This document shows, one piece after another, positions 36,288 through 46,323 of a stretch of DNA of 64,000 bases (positions within the stretch are counted from its first letter, which is position 1; every line of letters begins with the position of its first letter). Source of the stretch: Methanococcus vannielii SB (lineage in GTDB: Archaea; AGJL01; Methanococci; Methanococcales; Methanococcaceae); NCBI RefSeq assembly GCF_000017165.1, contig NC_009634.1:1068249-1132248 (forward strand), written 5' to 3'. Under the pieces are notes generated by a model. That model had not been told where the DNA came from. It did no database searches and saw nothing but the letters and a program-made list of their open reading frames with translations. The position numbers and the translations under genes are program-made.

Positions 36288-37379
36288 ATGTGTGGAATTA
36301 TAGGTTTTATGAGCAGAACCGGACGACTTATTCGAGGAGATAAAATTGCAACAGCCCTGAATTGCTTAAAAGAACGGGGGAATGGTGAAGGCTCAGGATA
36401 CGTTGGATATGGCATTTATCCTAAGTACCGAGATGAATATGCGGTTCACGTTTTTTTAGATGCAACAAAAGATTACGATAAGATACGTGAAAAGGTTGCA
36501 AATTTACTGTTAAAGTATGGTTACATCGTAAAAGATGAAGAAATTCCAACTGAAGACGGAATTATTAAAAAGGAACAGGTTTCTTGGAGATTTTTTTACA
36601 GGTTTGACGAAAAATACAAACTTTTTGAAGAAGACGTCATGGTAAATATCGTGATGGAAGTAAACGATAAAATTGATGGCGCATTTGTTTTTTCAAGTGG
36701 AAAGAATTTAGGAGTATTCAAAGCTGCTGCATGGCCCTTAGAAGTTTCAGAATATTTTAAAATAGACAAATATGAAGGATTCCAGTGGCTTTCGCATGCA
36801 AGATACCCTACAAACACAAGGGGATGGTGGGGCGGAGCACATCCATTTAACCTTCTTGCATGGTCGGTAGTCCATAATGGGGAAATTACAAGTTATGGTG
36901 CAAATAAAAGATTTGCTGAAAACTTTGGTTACAAGTGTAAGCTTTTAACAGATACTGAGGTAGTTGCATACCTTTTTGACTTACTGATTAGAAAACATAA
37001 AATTCCAGTAGAATATGCAATGAGCGCTCTTTCACCAAGATTTTGGGATGAAATAGACGAAATGCCAAATGAAGAAAAAGAAATTTTTGAGGCCATCCGT
37101 ATGACTTATGGGGGAGCTACAATGAACGGCCCTTTTGGGATTGTTGTAGGAACCAATGAGGGACTGGCATTTATGAACGGCGAAATTGAAATTGGAAACA
37201 CAATGATTGGATTAACTGATAGAATAAAACTTAGGCCGTTAATAGCCGCAGAAAAAGATGATTTATTATTTATTTCAAGTGAAGAGTCCGCAATTAGAAA
37301 AATATGTCCTGATTTAGATCGGGTGTGGATGCCTGATGCAGGAAGAATGGTCATTGCAAGATTAGAGAAAAAAATTTAG
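36288..37379 (+). CDS. Glutamate synthase, glutaminase domain subunit
   Basis: 363 residues, class II glutamine amidotransferase corresponding to domain 1 of bacterial GltB. The catalytic nucleophile is Cys2, at the N terminus after Met removal ([13 protein letters not shown]). It hydrolyses glutamine and passes ammonia to the synthase subunit. Other family text: [20 protein letters not shown] and [18 protein letters not shown]. The ATG follows TTGGAGGAATATT. First gene of the four-gene split glutamate synthase. Confidence 0.92.
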   Translation: MCGIIGFMSRTGRLIRGDKIATALNCLKERGNGEGSGYVGYGIYPKYRDEYAVHVFLDATKDYDKIREKVANLLLKYGYIVKDEEIPTEDGIIKKEQVSWRFFYRFDEKYKLFEEDVMVNIVMEVNDKIDGAFVFSSGKNLGVFKAAAWPLEVSEYFKIDKYEGFQWLSHARYPTNTRGWWGGAHPFNLLAWSVVHNGEITSYGANKRFAENFGYKCKLLTDTEVVAYLFDLLIRKHKIPVEYAMSALSPRFWDEIDEMPNEEKEIFEAIRMTYGGATMNGPFGIVVGTNEGLAFMNGEIEIGNTMIGLTDRIKLRPLIAAEKDDLLFISSEESAIRKICPDLDRVWMPDAGRMVIARLEKKI

Positions 37380-37401
37380 ATTTAGATGATTGGGTGAGAA
37401 A

Positions 37402-38934
37402 ATGATACCTTCAACAGTTCCGCCAAAATACGTCCCGATTGTAGATTTTGAAAAATGTATGCTTTGTGAACGGTGTACTAAGGAATGTTCATGGGGCGTA
37501 TATCGAAAACAGGGAAATAAAATAGTAACCTACCAAAATAGGTGTGGTGCATGCTTAAGATGTGTCTCAATGTGTCCAAGAGATGCAATTTCTGTAACGT
37601 TAAATGAAACATGCGGTAGGAATCATCCAGTATGGACTCCCGAAATAAAACAAGATATTTTAACTCAGGCAAAAACCGGCTGTATACTCTTAAGTGGAAT
37701 GGGTAACGCAAAAGAATACCCAATTTACTTTGATAAAATAGTTCTTGACGCATGCCAGGTTACAAATCCTTCAATAGACCCATTAAGGGAACCAATGGAA
37801 CTTAGAACTTACCTTGGCAAAAAACCTGAAAAGTTAGATTTTGAATATATCGAAGAAGAAATTGACGGAAAAAAAATAAAAAAAGCGAAATTAAAAACAA
37901 AAATTGCTCCAAATTTGAAGTTAGATACACCTATAATGATAGGTCATATGTCATATGGTGCCCTTTCACTAAATTCCCATATTGCAATGGCAAAAGCGGT
38001 AAAAGAATGTAAAACATTCATGGGTACAGGTGAAGGCGGACTTCATAGGGACCTTTATCCATATTCTGATAGTGTAATAACCCAAGTTGCAAGCGGCAGA
38101 TTTGGTGTTAACAGTGAGTACTTAAATAAAGGGGCTGCAATTGAAATTAAAATTGGGCAAGGTGGGAAACCAGGAATTGGTGGACATTTACCTGGTGAAA
38201 AGGTTTCAGCAGAAGTTTCCATGACTAGAATGATTCCCGAAGGGTCAGATGCAATTTCTCCTGCACCTCATCATGATATATATTCAATTGAAGACCTTGC
38301 ACAACTTATCCGGAGTTTAAAAGAAGCTACAAGGTGGAAAATACCAGTATTTGTTAAAGTTTCTGCAGTGCATAATATTGCTGCAATTGCAAACGGTATT
38401 GCAACGTCAGATGCAGATGCAGTTGTAATTGATGGATTTAAGGGCGGAACAGGTTCTGCTCCAAAGGTATTTAGGGATAATGTTGGAATTCCAATTGAAG
38501 TTGCAATATCTGCAGTAGATAACCGTTTAAAAGAACAAGGAAAACGAAATAACTTGAGTATTATTGCAAGTGGCGGAATAAGGACGTCTGCAGATGTATT
38601 TAAGGCAATAGCATTAGGTGCAGATGCAGTGTACATTGGAACTGCTGCAATGGTTGCACTTGGATGCACAGTATGTGGAAGATGTTATAGCGGACAGTGT
38701 GCATGGGGCATTGCAACCCAAAAACAAGAACTTGTAAACCGTTTAGAGGTAGACGACGGTGCAAGAAGAGTTTCAAATTTAATAAATGCATGGACTCATG
38801 AAATAAAGGAACTTCTTGGGGCTGCAGGAATTAATACTATTGAAAGCCTTAGGGGGAATAGGGACAGGCTTAGGGGAGTAGGATTAAGCGAAATAGAATT
38901 AAAAACACTTGGAATTGAACAGGCAGGAGTATAA
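37402..38934 (+). CDS. Glutamate synthase, central/FMN subunit with ferredoxin domain
   Basis: 510 residues from the ATG behind GGGTGAGAAA. The N terminus carries two [4Fe-4S] motifs (C19/C22/C25/C29 and C48/C51/C54/C58). The rest is the FMN-dependent glutamate synthase TIM barrel (MIGHMSYGALSLN, GTGEGGLHRDLYP, KIGQGGKPGIGGHLPG, VIDGFKGGTGSAPK, IASGGIRTSADVFKAIALGAD), with a cysteine-rich CTVCGRCYSGQC for a 3Fe-4S-like cluster. It catalyses reductive amination of 2-oxoglutarate with ammonia from the first subunit. Archaeal-type domain split. Confidence 0.94.
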   Translation: MIPSTVPPKYVPIVDFEKCMLCERCTKECSWGVYRKQGNKIVTYQNRCGACLRCVSMCPRDAISVTLNETCGRNHPVWTPEIKQDILTQAKTGCILLSGMGNAKEYPIYFDKIVLDACQVTNPSIDPLREPMELRTYLGKKPEKLDFEYIEEEIDGKKIKKAKLKTKIAPNLKLDTPIMIGHMSYGALSLNSHIAMAKAVKECKTFMGTGEGGLHRDLYPYSDSVITQVASGRFGVNSEYLNKGAAIEIKIGQGGKPGIGGHLPGEKVSAEVSMTRMIPEGSDAISPAPHHDIYSIEDLAQLIRSLKEATRWKIPVFVKVSAVHNIAAIANGIATSDADAVVIDGFKGGTGSAPKVFRDNVGIPIEVAISAVDNRLKEQGKRNNLSIIASGGIRTSADVFKAIALGADAVYIGTAAMVALGCTVCGRCYSGQCAWGIATQKQELVNRLEVDDGARRVSNLINAWTHEIKELLGAAGINTIESLRGNRDRLRGVGLSEIELKTLGIEQAGV

Positions 38935-38955
38935 TTAACCATTCTGGGTGAAAAA

Positions 38956-39726
38956 ATGAAAGAAATTAAAATTGACGCCAAAGATATGGATTATCGGAAA
39001 TTAAATGAGAAAATACATGAAATATTAGATAATAATTCAGATTTGGAGATATTAATTCTTAACAATGTTCTTGGACAGAGGTTTATTGGAAACGGAATTT
39101 CAAAAAAGAATCTGAAAATTATTGTAAATGGAAGTCCAAGCGGAGACCTTGCAATGTTTATGAATGGCCCGAAGATTATTGTAAATGGAAATGCTGACCA
39201 CGCTCCTGGAAATACTATGGATGATGGCTTTGTAGTTATTCATGGAAGTAGCGGTGACGTTACAGGCCATTCTATGCGGGGCGGGAAATTATATGTTAAA
39301 AATGATGTCGGTTATAGAAGTGGAATTCATATGAAAGAATACCAATCTAAATTCCCAGTATTGGTAATTGGGGGAACTTCAAAGGATTTTCTTGGAGAAT
39401 ACATGGCGGGAGGAATTATAATAAATTTTAATATTTGTAGTAACGATACTGAAAAAATTCCTGGAAGGATGATTGCAACGGGAATTCATGGTGGAAGTAT
39501 ATACATTCGTGGAACGGTTGAAAAATCACAGCTTGGAATTGCAGCAGATATTAAAGAATTTACAAAACAGGATTTGGAAAAAATAACGCCATATATTGAA
39601 GAATTTTGTCTAGAGTTTGGATACTCAAATGAAGTAAAAGAAAATCTTATTAATTCAAAATATACCAAAATAGCTCCAATTTCAAAAAGGCCATTTCAAA
39701 AACTCTACACACCTGATTTAAGATAA
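38956..39726 (+). CDS. Glutamate synthase, GXGXG (domain 3) subunit
   Basis: 256 residues. Repeating GXGXG beta-helix turns (IVNGSPSGDLAMFMNGPKIIVNGNADHAPGN, VIHGSSGDVTGHSMRGGKLYV, YRSGIHMKE) match the C-terminal structural domain of GltB, here as a separate protein. It is thought to support the ammonia tunnel and domain packing. The ATG follows GGGTGAAAAA, 21 bases after the central subunit. A distant relative without an operon lies at 27777-28739. Confidence 0.92.
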   Translation: MKEIKIDAKDMDYRKLNEKIHEILDNNSDLEILILNNVLGQRFIGNGISKKNLKIIVNGSPSGDLAMFMNGPKIIVNGNADHAPGNTMDDGFVVIHGSSGDVTGHSMRGGKLYVKNDVGYRSGIHMKEYQSKFPVLVIGGTSKDFLGEYMAGGIIINFNICSNDTEKIPGRMIATGIHGGSIYIRGTVEKSQLGIAADIKEFTKQDLEKITPYIEEFCLEFGYSNEVKENLINSKYTKIAPISKRPFQKLYTPDLR

Positions 39727-39756
39727 ATAATTAGTAATAAAATTTAGGTGGAAACT

Positions 39757-40833
39757 ATGAAATCATATTTAGACTTAAAAGAAGAAGTTTGGGATAAAAA
39801 CACGTGTTCAGGATGTGGTGCATGTGTTTCAGTATGCCCTACTGAAAATATTTATTTTAAACAGGATAGTCCAGTCCAGTTTGATTGTGATGAATGTGCA
39901 TGCGTTATTAAACCTGTTGAAAACGGCGAATCACCTTATTCCGCAGAATTTTGTAAAGTTACTCTTTACGATGTTAAATGCGGGGCTTGTTATGAAGTAT
40001 GCCCTAGAACAAAGGAAAGAAAAATTTTAAGAACAAACAATTCTCCACTAGGGGGAATTTTAGAAAGTGCTATGGCTAAATCTAACTTAGAAGCTAAAAA
40101 TATTCAAAGTGGGGGCGTTGTAACTGCAATTTTAGCGAATGCATTTGACGAAGGACTAATTGATGGTGCAATTGTCATGAAAGAAGATAAATGGACAATG
40201 AAGCCCGAATCATACTTGGCAACGTCAAAAGAAGAAGTTTTAAAGTATGCAGGGAGTAGATATAATTGGAACGTGCCGATACTTCAGGCGCTAAAAGATG
40301 CAGTAATGGTAAAAAAATTAAATAAAATTGCAATAGTTGGAACACCCTGTGTTATAAATTCGATATACCAGATGAATTTAACAAGTAATGACCTTGTAAT
40401 GCCATTTAAAAATGCAATACGGTTAAAAATTGGCCTTTTCTGCTTTGAAACGTTTGAATATGATAAAATCTTGAAAAAATTACAGGAAAATGATGTAAAT
40501 CCTTTTGATGTACGAAAGATGGAAATCGACAAAGGAAAACTCATTATAACATTAATTAATGGAAAAACTATCAATTTCAAGCTTTCAGAACTTGAAACAC
40601 TTGTTAGAAATGGATGTAACGTCTGTAGGGATTTTACAGGAATTTCTTCAGATATATCTGTTGGAAACGTTGGAACGCCTGAAGGGTATTCAACAGTATT
40701 CATAAGGAATAAATGGGGCAAAGGTTTCTTTGATAGGGCTTTAATTAATGGATATATTTCAGTTGAAGGAGAAATTTCTTTAAATTTGGTAAAAACGCTT
40801 TCAGACAAAAAAATGGAAAGAAAAGAATATTAA
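39757..40833 (+). CDS. FrhB-like F420-binding oxidoreductase subunit
   Basis: 358 residues from the ATG behind AGGTGG. It begins with a ferredoxin motif C17-x2-C20-x2-C23-x3-C27, further cysteines at C44/C47/C49/C66 and C75/C78/C82, and then the F420 hydrogenase/dehydrogenase beta-subunit fold ([49 protein letters not shown]). Proteins of this family hold FAD and Fe-S clusters and exchange hydride with F420. As the last gene of the glutamate synthase operon it most likely feeds F420H2 electrons to the synthase. Its stop overlaps the convergent chemoreceptor gene. Confidence 0.88.
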   Translation: MKSYLDLKEEVWDKNTCSGCGACVSVCPTENIYFKQDSPVQFDCDECACVIKPVENGESPYSAEFCKVTLYDVKCGACYEVCPRTKERKILRTNNSPLGGILESAMAKSNLEAKNIQSGGVVTAILANAFDEGLIDGAIVMKEDKWTMKPESYLATSKEEVLKYAGSRYNWNVPILQALKDAVMVKKLNKIAIVGTPCVINSIYQMNLTSNDLVMPFKNAIRLKIGLFCFETFEYDKILKKLQENDVNPFDVRKMEIDKGKLIITLINGKTINFKLSELETLVRNGCNVCRDFTGISSDISVGNVGTPEGYSTVFIRNKWGKGFFDRALINGYISVEGEISLNLVKTLSDKKMERKEY

Positions 40834-43022
40834 ATGTTAAATCGACTTGATTTTTCAGAAATGTTGTTTGAAACTGAACCTACTTCTTCGGATACGTGTT
40901 TCATTTCCTCAATTATTGAAGATAATTCTTCAGTTGATGCAGTTAATTCTTCTGCAGTTGCTGCAAATTCTTCTGAAAGTGCTGCAATATCCTGAGCACT
41001 TTTTAATACTTTTTCAGTATTTATTTCAGAAGATTTCGCATTATCTTTAATTCCATTTATCTTTATTACTGCACCACTCACACTTTCATTAATTTTTAAA
41101 AGTGCATTGTTTACATCATCAATTGCAACTACTCCTTTATCAACTTCATCTTTACCCTTATTTCCAAGTTTAACGGTTTCATCGATTCGTTTATGAACTC
41201 CATTAATTGTCTGATTAATATTTTCAACTGACTTTTTAATTTCTTCTGCTAAAGCCTTAATTTCACTTGCAACAACTGCAAAACCCTTTCCAGCTTCACC
41301 TGCCCTTGCTGCTTCAATTGAAGCATTCAGTGCTAAAAGGCCAGTTTGTTCAGCGATATCTTTAATTAGTCCAGTAACTTCATTAATTTTTTTACCATCT
41401 TCGCCAAGCATTTGAATTGACCGTCCAAGGTCATCAATTACGTTTGTAATTGTCTGCATTCTTTTTATTGCATTTTCAACCTTTTTAACCCCGTTTTCAG
41501 AGTTTTCTGAAATTTCAGATGTTGCTTTCACGGTTTCTTCTGCATTTTTGTATGAATTTTTAGTTCCTTCATATACTTCTTCAATCATATCTGAAATATC
41601 TTGAACTTTTGCAGATTGGTCGCTTGCAGCGGTTGCAACTTGATTTGCAGCATCTGCAACCTGACTAGAAGTTTCTTCTGCACCACTTGACTGTTCTTCT
41701 AATTTAACAACTTGTTTATTTAATAAAGTAACTTCTTCTCTTAAATCCTTAATTAAAACAGCAACGTTTGAAACTGCTTTATTGATTGCTACTTGTAACT
41801 CGTTATTTTTAGAATTTTCATTTGCCCTTGCTGTAAAGTCTCCTTTTGAAACGTTGTTCATTACAGTAGTTACTTCAGATAATAGTTTTGCAAGTTCTGC
41901 TTTATCCATATCCATTGTTTTCATTAAATTTTTAACATTTTCAGCCATTGAATTAAAAGAATTTGATAATACTTCTAATTCATCGCCAGTTTTAATATCT
42001 GACTTATATTCATAATTTCCCTTACCAAATTCTTCAGTTGCATGTTTTAACTCTTCAACTGGCTTTGTTATTTTTTTACTTGTGATTAAAGATATTAAAA
42101 CAGCTAATATAGTACCAATTAATGCAACTAAAATCATTCTGTTTCTAGCTTCATTTTTTGCTAAAATTGCATTTGTTTGAGGGGAACCTACAACAATCAT
42201 ACCAACGGGTTTTTTATTTGAATCATAAATTGGATAGTATGCCGTAAGATATTGAACCCCTAAAACATCAGTAGTCCCAAAATAAGGTTGATTCGAATAA
42301 ACTTGGCTCCAAATACCATTAGAAACTGCCAAACTAACGGTTCTTCTTCCATCTCGAATGATAGTAGTACTTATCCGTTTATCTTCAAAAGTAATTGATG
42401 CATCATCACCAGTAAGTCTTTTTACGTCGTCTACTATATTGTAGTTATTGTTAAGGATTTCAACTGCAACAATTGAACCAATATATTTCCCATCACTATA
42501 AACCGGTTTTACAATAACTAATGAAAGTGCACCCGCTACTCCTTCAACTTTATAATTTTTATTCATTTTAGATGCAGCATTATCTGAAATTATTTCAAAA
42601 GAAGTTTCAACACCTTGACTTCTCATATTAGTTACAATATTTCCAAGTTGAACATCTTTTCCTGCTGTTGACGTAATTATATGTCCATTAGAATCAACTA
42701 TCCCAATAAAATCTGTATTTGTAGTATCTTTAAAATTTTGAATTCTAAGAAGTAGTTCTTTTTCATCTCGATTTAGTATTCCGTTAATTATTCCAGGAGT
42801 AGTTGTCGAATATTCACAAATACTTCCAATTTCTACAGTTCTAACATTAATTAATTGATTTAATGTATTCATACTCGTTTCTACACATGATCTAGCATTA
42901 TTGTCTAAAATGTTTTCAATAGTGTCATTTGCAACAAAACTCAGTATCAATATTGGTATTAAAACACTAATTACTGAAAAAAACAGTAATTTGTTACTTA
43001 GTTTTTTGTTTATTATTTTCAT
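40830..43022 (-). CDS. Methyl-accepting chemotaxis protein
   Basis: 730 residues from the ATG behind CTTGGGTGCTAGT. TM1 at about 8-30, a large extracellular dCache-type sensor domain to about 290, TM2 at 296-314, a HAMP domain to about 368, then a long cytoplasmic coiled coil. The signalling tip is canonical ([35 protein letters not shown]). The ligand is unknown. No che genes are in the window. The gene is convergent with the F420-type subunit gene, and the last bases overlap. Confidence 0.95.
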   Translation of the reverse strand: MKIINKKLSNKLLFFSVISVLIPILILSFVANDTIENILDNNARSCVETSMNTLNQLINVRTVEIGSICEYSTTTPGIINGILNRDEKELLLRIQNFKDTTNTDFIGIVDSNGHIITSTAGKDVQLGNIVTNMRSQGVETSFEIISDNAASKMNKNYKVEGVAGALSLVIVKPVYSDGKYIGSIVAVEILNNNYNIVDDVKRLTGDDASITFEDKRISTTIIRDGRRTVSLAVSNGIWSQVYSNQPYFGTTDVLGVQYLTAYYPIYDSNKKPVGMIVVGSPQTNAILAKNEARNRMILVALIGTILAVLISLITSKKITKPVEELKHATEEFGKGNYEYKSDIKTGDELEVLSNSFNSMAENVKNLMKTMDMDKAELAKLLSEVTTVMNNVSKGDFTARANENSKNNELQVAINKAVSNVAVLIKDLREEVTLLNKQVVKLEEQSSGAEETSSQVADAANQVATAASDQSAKVQDISDMIEEVYEGTKNSYKNAEETVKATSEISENSENGVKKVENAIKRMQTITNVIDDLGRSIQMLGEDGKKINEVTGLIKDIAEQTGLLALNASIEAARAGEAGKGFAVVASEIKALAEEIKKSVENINQTINGVHKRIDETVKLGNKGKDEVDKGVVAIDDVNNALLKINESVSGAVIKINGIKDNAKSSEINTEKVLKSAQDIAALSEEFAATAEELTASTEELSSIIEEMKHVSEEVGSVSNNISEKSSRFNI

Positions 43023-43408
43023 ACTAGCACCCAAGTACACTAAATAATGCCCATACAATAATCTTTATTTTATGGGTTTATATCTTTTTCACGTGGGCAA
43101 AAGTTTAAAATAAAAGGTGAAACTACTGATAAACACAAATTGTTGTAACTTAATTAATAAAAAGAATTATATATTAAAAAACTTATATTTATAACGCTTA
43201 TCGTAGTATAGGCAAGAATAATGATGATATAAAACTTAGCAATATTCGAACATAGTATATTGCATAATGTAATTAGGTTGGCACCTAAGAATTTCCCAAA
43301 AAACTGCATCTTTATTATGTAGGTGTATTTATTACATGGTAAACCCATGTAATTTATTTTAAAAGAATTTTAAAATTTTAAGTACTATCAACATTCTATA
43401 AAATATAT
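43023..43408. other. Intergenic region between mcp and the aPelota gene
   Basis: AT-rich, 386 bases. It must hold the mcp promoter (minus strand); TATA-like sequence lies near 43068-43090. A 64-codon frame at 43154-43348 lacks a ribosome binding site and looks random. No tRNA, guide RNA or repeat stands out. Confidence 0.5.
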
Positions 43409-44455
43409 TTATTCTACTGGAAACCTCAGTAGTGCTGAAATTCCACCGAGTGCTTTTAATTGCCTTCCTGAATCGTGCTCTGTCGATATTACAACAAATT
43501 TCCCGCCACTGTTTTCAACTGAATTTACCATTTCTTCAACAGTACTTCTATTCCTTCTTAAAAATTCATCAGTTATTAAAAGAGTTTCAACTGCAGAATA
43601 ATTAATAGAATTTTTAACACTGTTTAACCCGTATGAAGCAAGCCTTTTTTTTGAAATTTCCTCAAGCAGTTTTTCAATGATTTGAGATTCCTTACTAAGT
43701 CTAGCTTCACCATATATCCGGTCTATAATTCCTGATTTTAATATTTCAGAGAGCCCAAGTCTTCCAGTATGGTTTGTGGATTCAATAACAATTTTTGAAG
43801 CTAAATCCTTATGTTTTTCAGATATATAATTTTGAATATTATTTTTAGAAAAACCAGGTCCTGCAAATAGTATTTTTCCATCAAATTCCGATAATGTGGT
43901 TATTATTTCGTTGTAATAAAGATATTTAGCTTGTTCGTTTTGTTTAGAGTCGATTCGCTTTGAAACTCCAGATTTAATTGATGCAAGCTCCTTTACTCCA
44001 AAATCACGAACTGTAAAAATATCTGCTTCGCTATCATCTAAAATTACAACTACTACCTTTGGACGTTTCCCTGACTCTTCAGCTTCTTTTAATCTTGTAA
44101 GATCCCATTTTTTCCAATTTTTCTGGATTGAAATTTGAGTAAATGGTTCAATATCTAACGTATGGTATGAACCAATCGGTATATCTTCTGGAGCATGAAT
44201 TATTTTTCCACTAACTCTAAGCCGATTTACTTCTTCATGAAAACTAACTTTTTCTACCTTTATTCCTAGAAAAACCCTTCTTTTAGTTCCCCTATCCGCC
44301 CTTAATTTGTCACCCTTATCCTCAGTTCTCCTTTCAGTTACTGAATAAACAGCATTATAGGCTTGAACAATATGTGATAAATGCCATAAATCATCCAGAT
44401 TTTCAGGCATAACTTTTATAATATTTTTTTCAGGTATTTCTTGAATTATCTTCAT
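43409..44455 (-). CDS. pelA: aPelota (mRNA surveillance/ribosome rescue)
   Basis: 348 residues. aPelota, with aEF1alpha-GTP and ABCE1, rescues ribosomes stalled on mRNAs without a stop codon. An N-terminal Sm-like domain (MKIIQEIPEKNIIKVMPENLDDLWHLSHIV; KIHAPEDIPIGSYHTL) is followed by the eRF1-like central and C-terminal domains (VVVVILDDSEADIFTV; VISTEHDSGRQLKALGGISALLRFPVE). There is no GGQ motif, as expected. The ATG is 6 bases past the Tfx stop, so the two genes are probably translated together. Confidence 0.94.
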   Translation of the reverse strand: MKIIQEIPEKNIIKVMPENLDDLWHLSHIVQAYNAVYSVTERRTEDKGDKLRADRGTKRRVFLGIKVEKVSFHEEVNRLRVSGKIIHAPEDIPIGSYHTLDIEPFTQISIQKNWKKWDLTRLKEAEESGKRPKVVVVILDDSEADIFTVRDFGVKELASIKSGVSKRIDSKQNEQAKYLYYNEIITTLSEFDGKILFAGPGFSKNNIQNYISEKHKDLASKIVIESTNHTGRLGLSEILKSGIIDRIYGEARLSKESQIIEKLLEEISKKRLASYGLNSVKNSINYSAVETLLITDEFLRRNRSTVEEMVNSVENSGGKFVVISTEHDSGRQLKALGGISALLRFPVE

Positions 44456-44461
44456 TTTATC

Positions 44462-44890
44462 TCAATTTTTAGCCTTTTCTTCCTCAAAATCGTGGACGTA
44501 AATTTCCCCATTTTGAAGTATTGTAATAATAAAAGGTTCTACTACCATTCGGTTTTTTATGTACCTTTTTGCATTTTGATTAATAAATTCCATTATCTGA
44601 AGGGAGGAATAATTTACATGGATTTCTTCTTCGTCTGATTTTGAAAATATAACGTTAGGTATGTTAAATACATCGGTACCCTTTTCTACTTTAATTTTTG
44701 AAGGTGCAATAATATCATTATATATATTTAGGGTATTTTTAGCCTTTTCAATATTTTCACGAGCCCTTTTTTCGACCATGCTAATGTTTGCTCTACTCGT
44801 CCCCATCACATGGGCAATTTCTTCCTGAGTATGTCCCTTTTTTCTCAGATTTAAAACCCTTATCTGTATTTCTGTTAAAAATGACTCCAT
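44462..44890 (-). CDS. Tfx-family HTH transcriptional regulator
   Basis: 142 residues. The N-terminal half is an HTH of the Tfx type ([50 protein letters not shown]) and the C-terminal half the acidic Tfx-specific domain. In Methanothermobacter, Tfx binds the promoter of the molybdenum formylmethanofuran dehydrogenase operon. The local target is unknown. It is immediately upstream of aPelota in one unit. Confidence 0.88.
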   Translation of the reverse strand: MESFLTEIQIRVLNLRKKGHTQEEIAHVMGTSRANISMVEKRARENIEKAKNTLNIYNDIIAPSKIKVEKGTDVFNIPNVIFSKSDEEEIHVNYSSLQIMEFINQNAKRYIKNRMVVEPFIITILQNGEIYVHDFEEEKAKN

Positions 44891-45000
44891 AATTCCACTT
44901 TTTTATATTATACCATATATTATTTTTAAATCAGTATATAAATTAAGTAACTTTAACTATAAATATTAAATTAAATCAATGAAAGAGACTTAAAATTAAT

Positions 45001-46236
45001 TTATCTTCCAAGTTCAGAATGTGCCTTTGCAAGATGTCCTGCAGATAATGCACCGATTAACGAAAGTTCGCCTGCTAAAACACTTGCACCAACAATTTCT
45101 GCAAACTTTTCTGATTTCCCTGTTCCTGCACATTCTAAGAGTTCTAAACATTCGTTCTGGGGTTCAACCCGGGTTCCACCACCAATTGTTGCAATTGGCA
45201 AATCTGGAAGCGTTACTGAAAAATATAATCCTTCTTTGGTACATTCTGCAGTAGTAATCCCCATACTGCCTTCCACAACATGTGCTTCATCTTGGCCGGT
45301 TGCCAAAAAAATTGCACCAACAATGTTTGCATACTGTGCGTTAAATCCCAAAGATCCACTTATTGCAGAACCAATCAGATTTTTATACGTATTTACTTGT
45401 TCTATTGCTTTTGAAGTCGTTTTTAAATATTTATTCACGTATTCTTCTTTTAAAAATACTTCTGCAATAACACTTTTTCCTCTTCCTTCAATTAAGTTGA
45501 TTGCAGCTGGTTTTTTGTCGATACACACGTTTCCACTAAGTGCAATAGTATCCACATCTATTCCTTCTTTTTTAAGTTCTGATTCAATAAATAAACATGC
45601 TTTTTCTGTTGCAATTGTAACCATGTTCATACCCATTGCATCCCCAGTTTTAAAGGTAAATCTTGGGTATACGTTTCTTCCAACTATTAAAATCGGGCTT
45701 ATTGAAATGAGTTTACCATGTCTTGTGGTTGATTCTGAAACTTCTTTTATCTTCAAAAAATTTTCTAAAATCCATTCTTTAAGTTTTAATGCATCAACAA
45801 CCGAATTTGTTTTTATTATTGGAGCCCTAGTCATTTTATCATCTATTACTCTAACAGTAGCGCCGCCACATTTTGTAATAATGCTGCAACCCCTATTTAC
45901 CGATGCAACAAGTGCCCCTTCAGTTGTTGCAAGTGGGACATTAAATTCACCCTTTGCAAAGGCCCCGTTTACTAAAAGTGGCCCTGCAAACCCCAATGGG
46001 ATCTGAACTACGCCAATCATGTTTTCAATATTTTTTTGCATTGCAAGTTTTTCATCAATTGTATAATTTTCAATATGATTCGTTTTTACATTTGATACTT
46101 TTTCAAGGTATTTTCGCCTTATTAAAACAGCATTCTTTTCTCCAAACATTTTATCAAGTTGATATACCTTTAACTCTTTATTTACTATTTTTTCAACGAT
46201 TTCATCAATATTAATCTTACAATCTATATTTACCAT
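45001..46236 (-). CDS. hmgA: HMG-CoA reductase (class I type)
   Basis: 411 residues. Reduces HMG-CoA to mevalonate with NADPH, the committing step to archaeal membrane lipids. Motifs: ENMIGVVQIPLGFAGPLLV (HMG-CoA binding), VATTEGALVASVNRGC, TGDAMGMNMV (dinucleotide binding), GTRVEPQNECLELL and the catalytic His in SAGHLAKAHSELGR. Starts at the ATG behind TTTGGTGGAAAA. Idi and IdsA elsewhere in the window serve the same pathway. It is encoded alone with a dyad upstream of its TATA box. Confidence 0.96.
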   Translation of the reverse strand: MVNIDCKINIDEIVEKIVNKELKVYQLDKMFGEKNAVLIRRKYLEKVSNVKTNHIENYTIDEKLAMQKNIENMIGVVQIPLGFAGPLLVNGAFAKGEFNVPLATTEGALVASVNRGCSIITKCGGATVRVIDDKMTRAPIIKTNSVVDALKLKEWILENFLKIKEVSESTTRHGKLISISPILIVGRNVYPRFTFKTGDAMGMNMVTIATEKACLFIESELKKEGIDVDTIALSGNVCIDKKPAAINLIEGRGKSVIAEVFLKEEYVNKYLKTTSKAIEQVNTYKNLIGSAISGSLGFNAQYANIVGAIFLATGQDEAHVVEGSMGITTAECTKEGLYFSVTLPDLPIATIGGGTRVEPQNECLELLECAGTGKSEKFAEIVGASVLAGELSLIGALSAGHLAKAHSELGR

Positions 46237-46296
46237 TTTTCCACCAAAATTTCGCTTAGTAATTATGGAACTTGACTTAAATTATATAATCTAATC

Positions 46297-46318
46297 ATAC
46301 CGCTTAATTATACGGTAT
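46297..46318. promoter_or_regulatory. Dyad upstream of the hmgA TATA box
   Basis: ATACCG at 46297-46302 and CGGTAT at 46313-46318 are separated by ten bases. On the minus strand this lies just upstream of a TATA element (GATTATATAATTT, about 46290-46278), a position that suits an activator or a BRE-competing repressor of hmgA. Confidence 0.4.
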
Positions 46319-46323
46319 AAAAC

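Noticed and set aside
43215-43235. AATGATGATAT looks like a C-box of a C/D guide RNA
   Set aside because: No CTGA D box follows within a guide RNA distance on either strand.
43154-43348. A 64-codon minus-strand frame with hydrophobic segments upstream of mcp
   Set aside because: No ribosome binding site or recognisable domain; AT-rich spacer gives such frames by chance.
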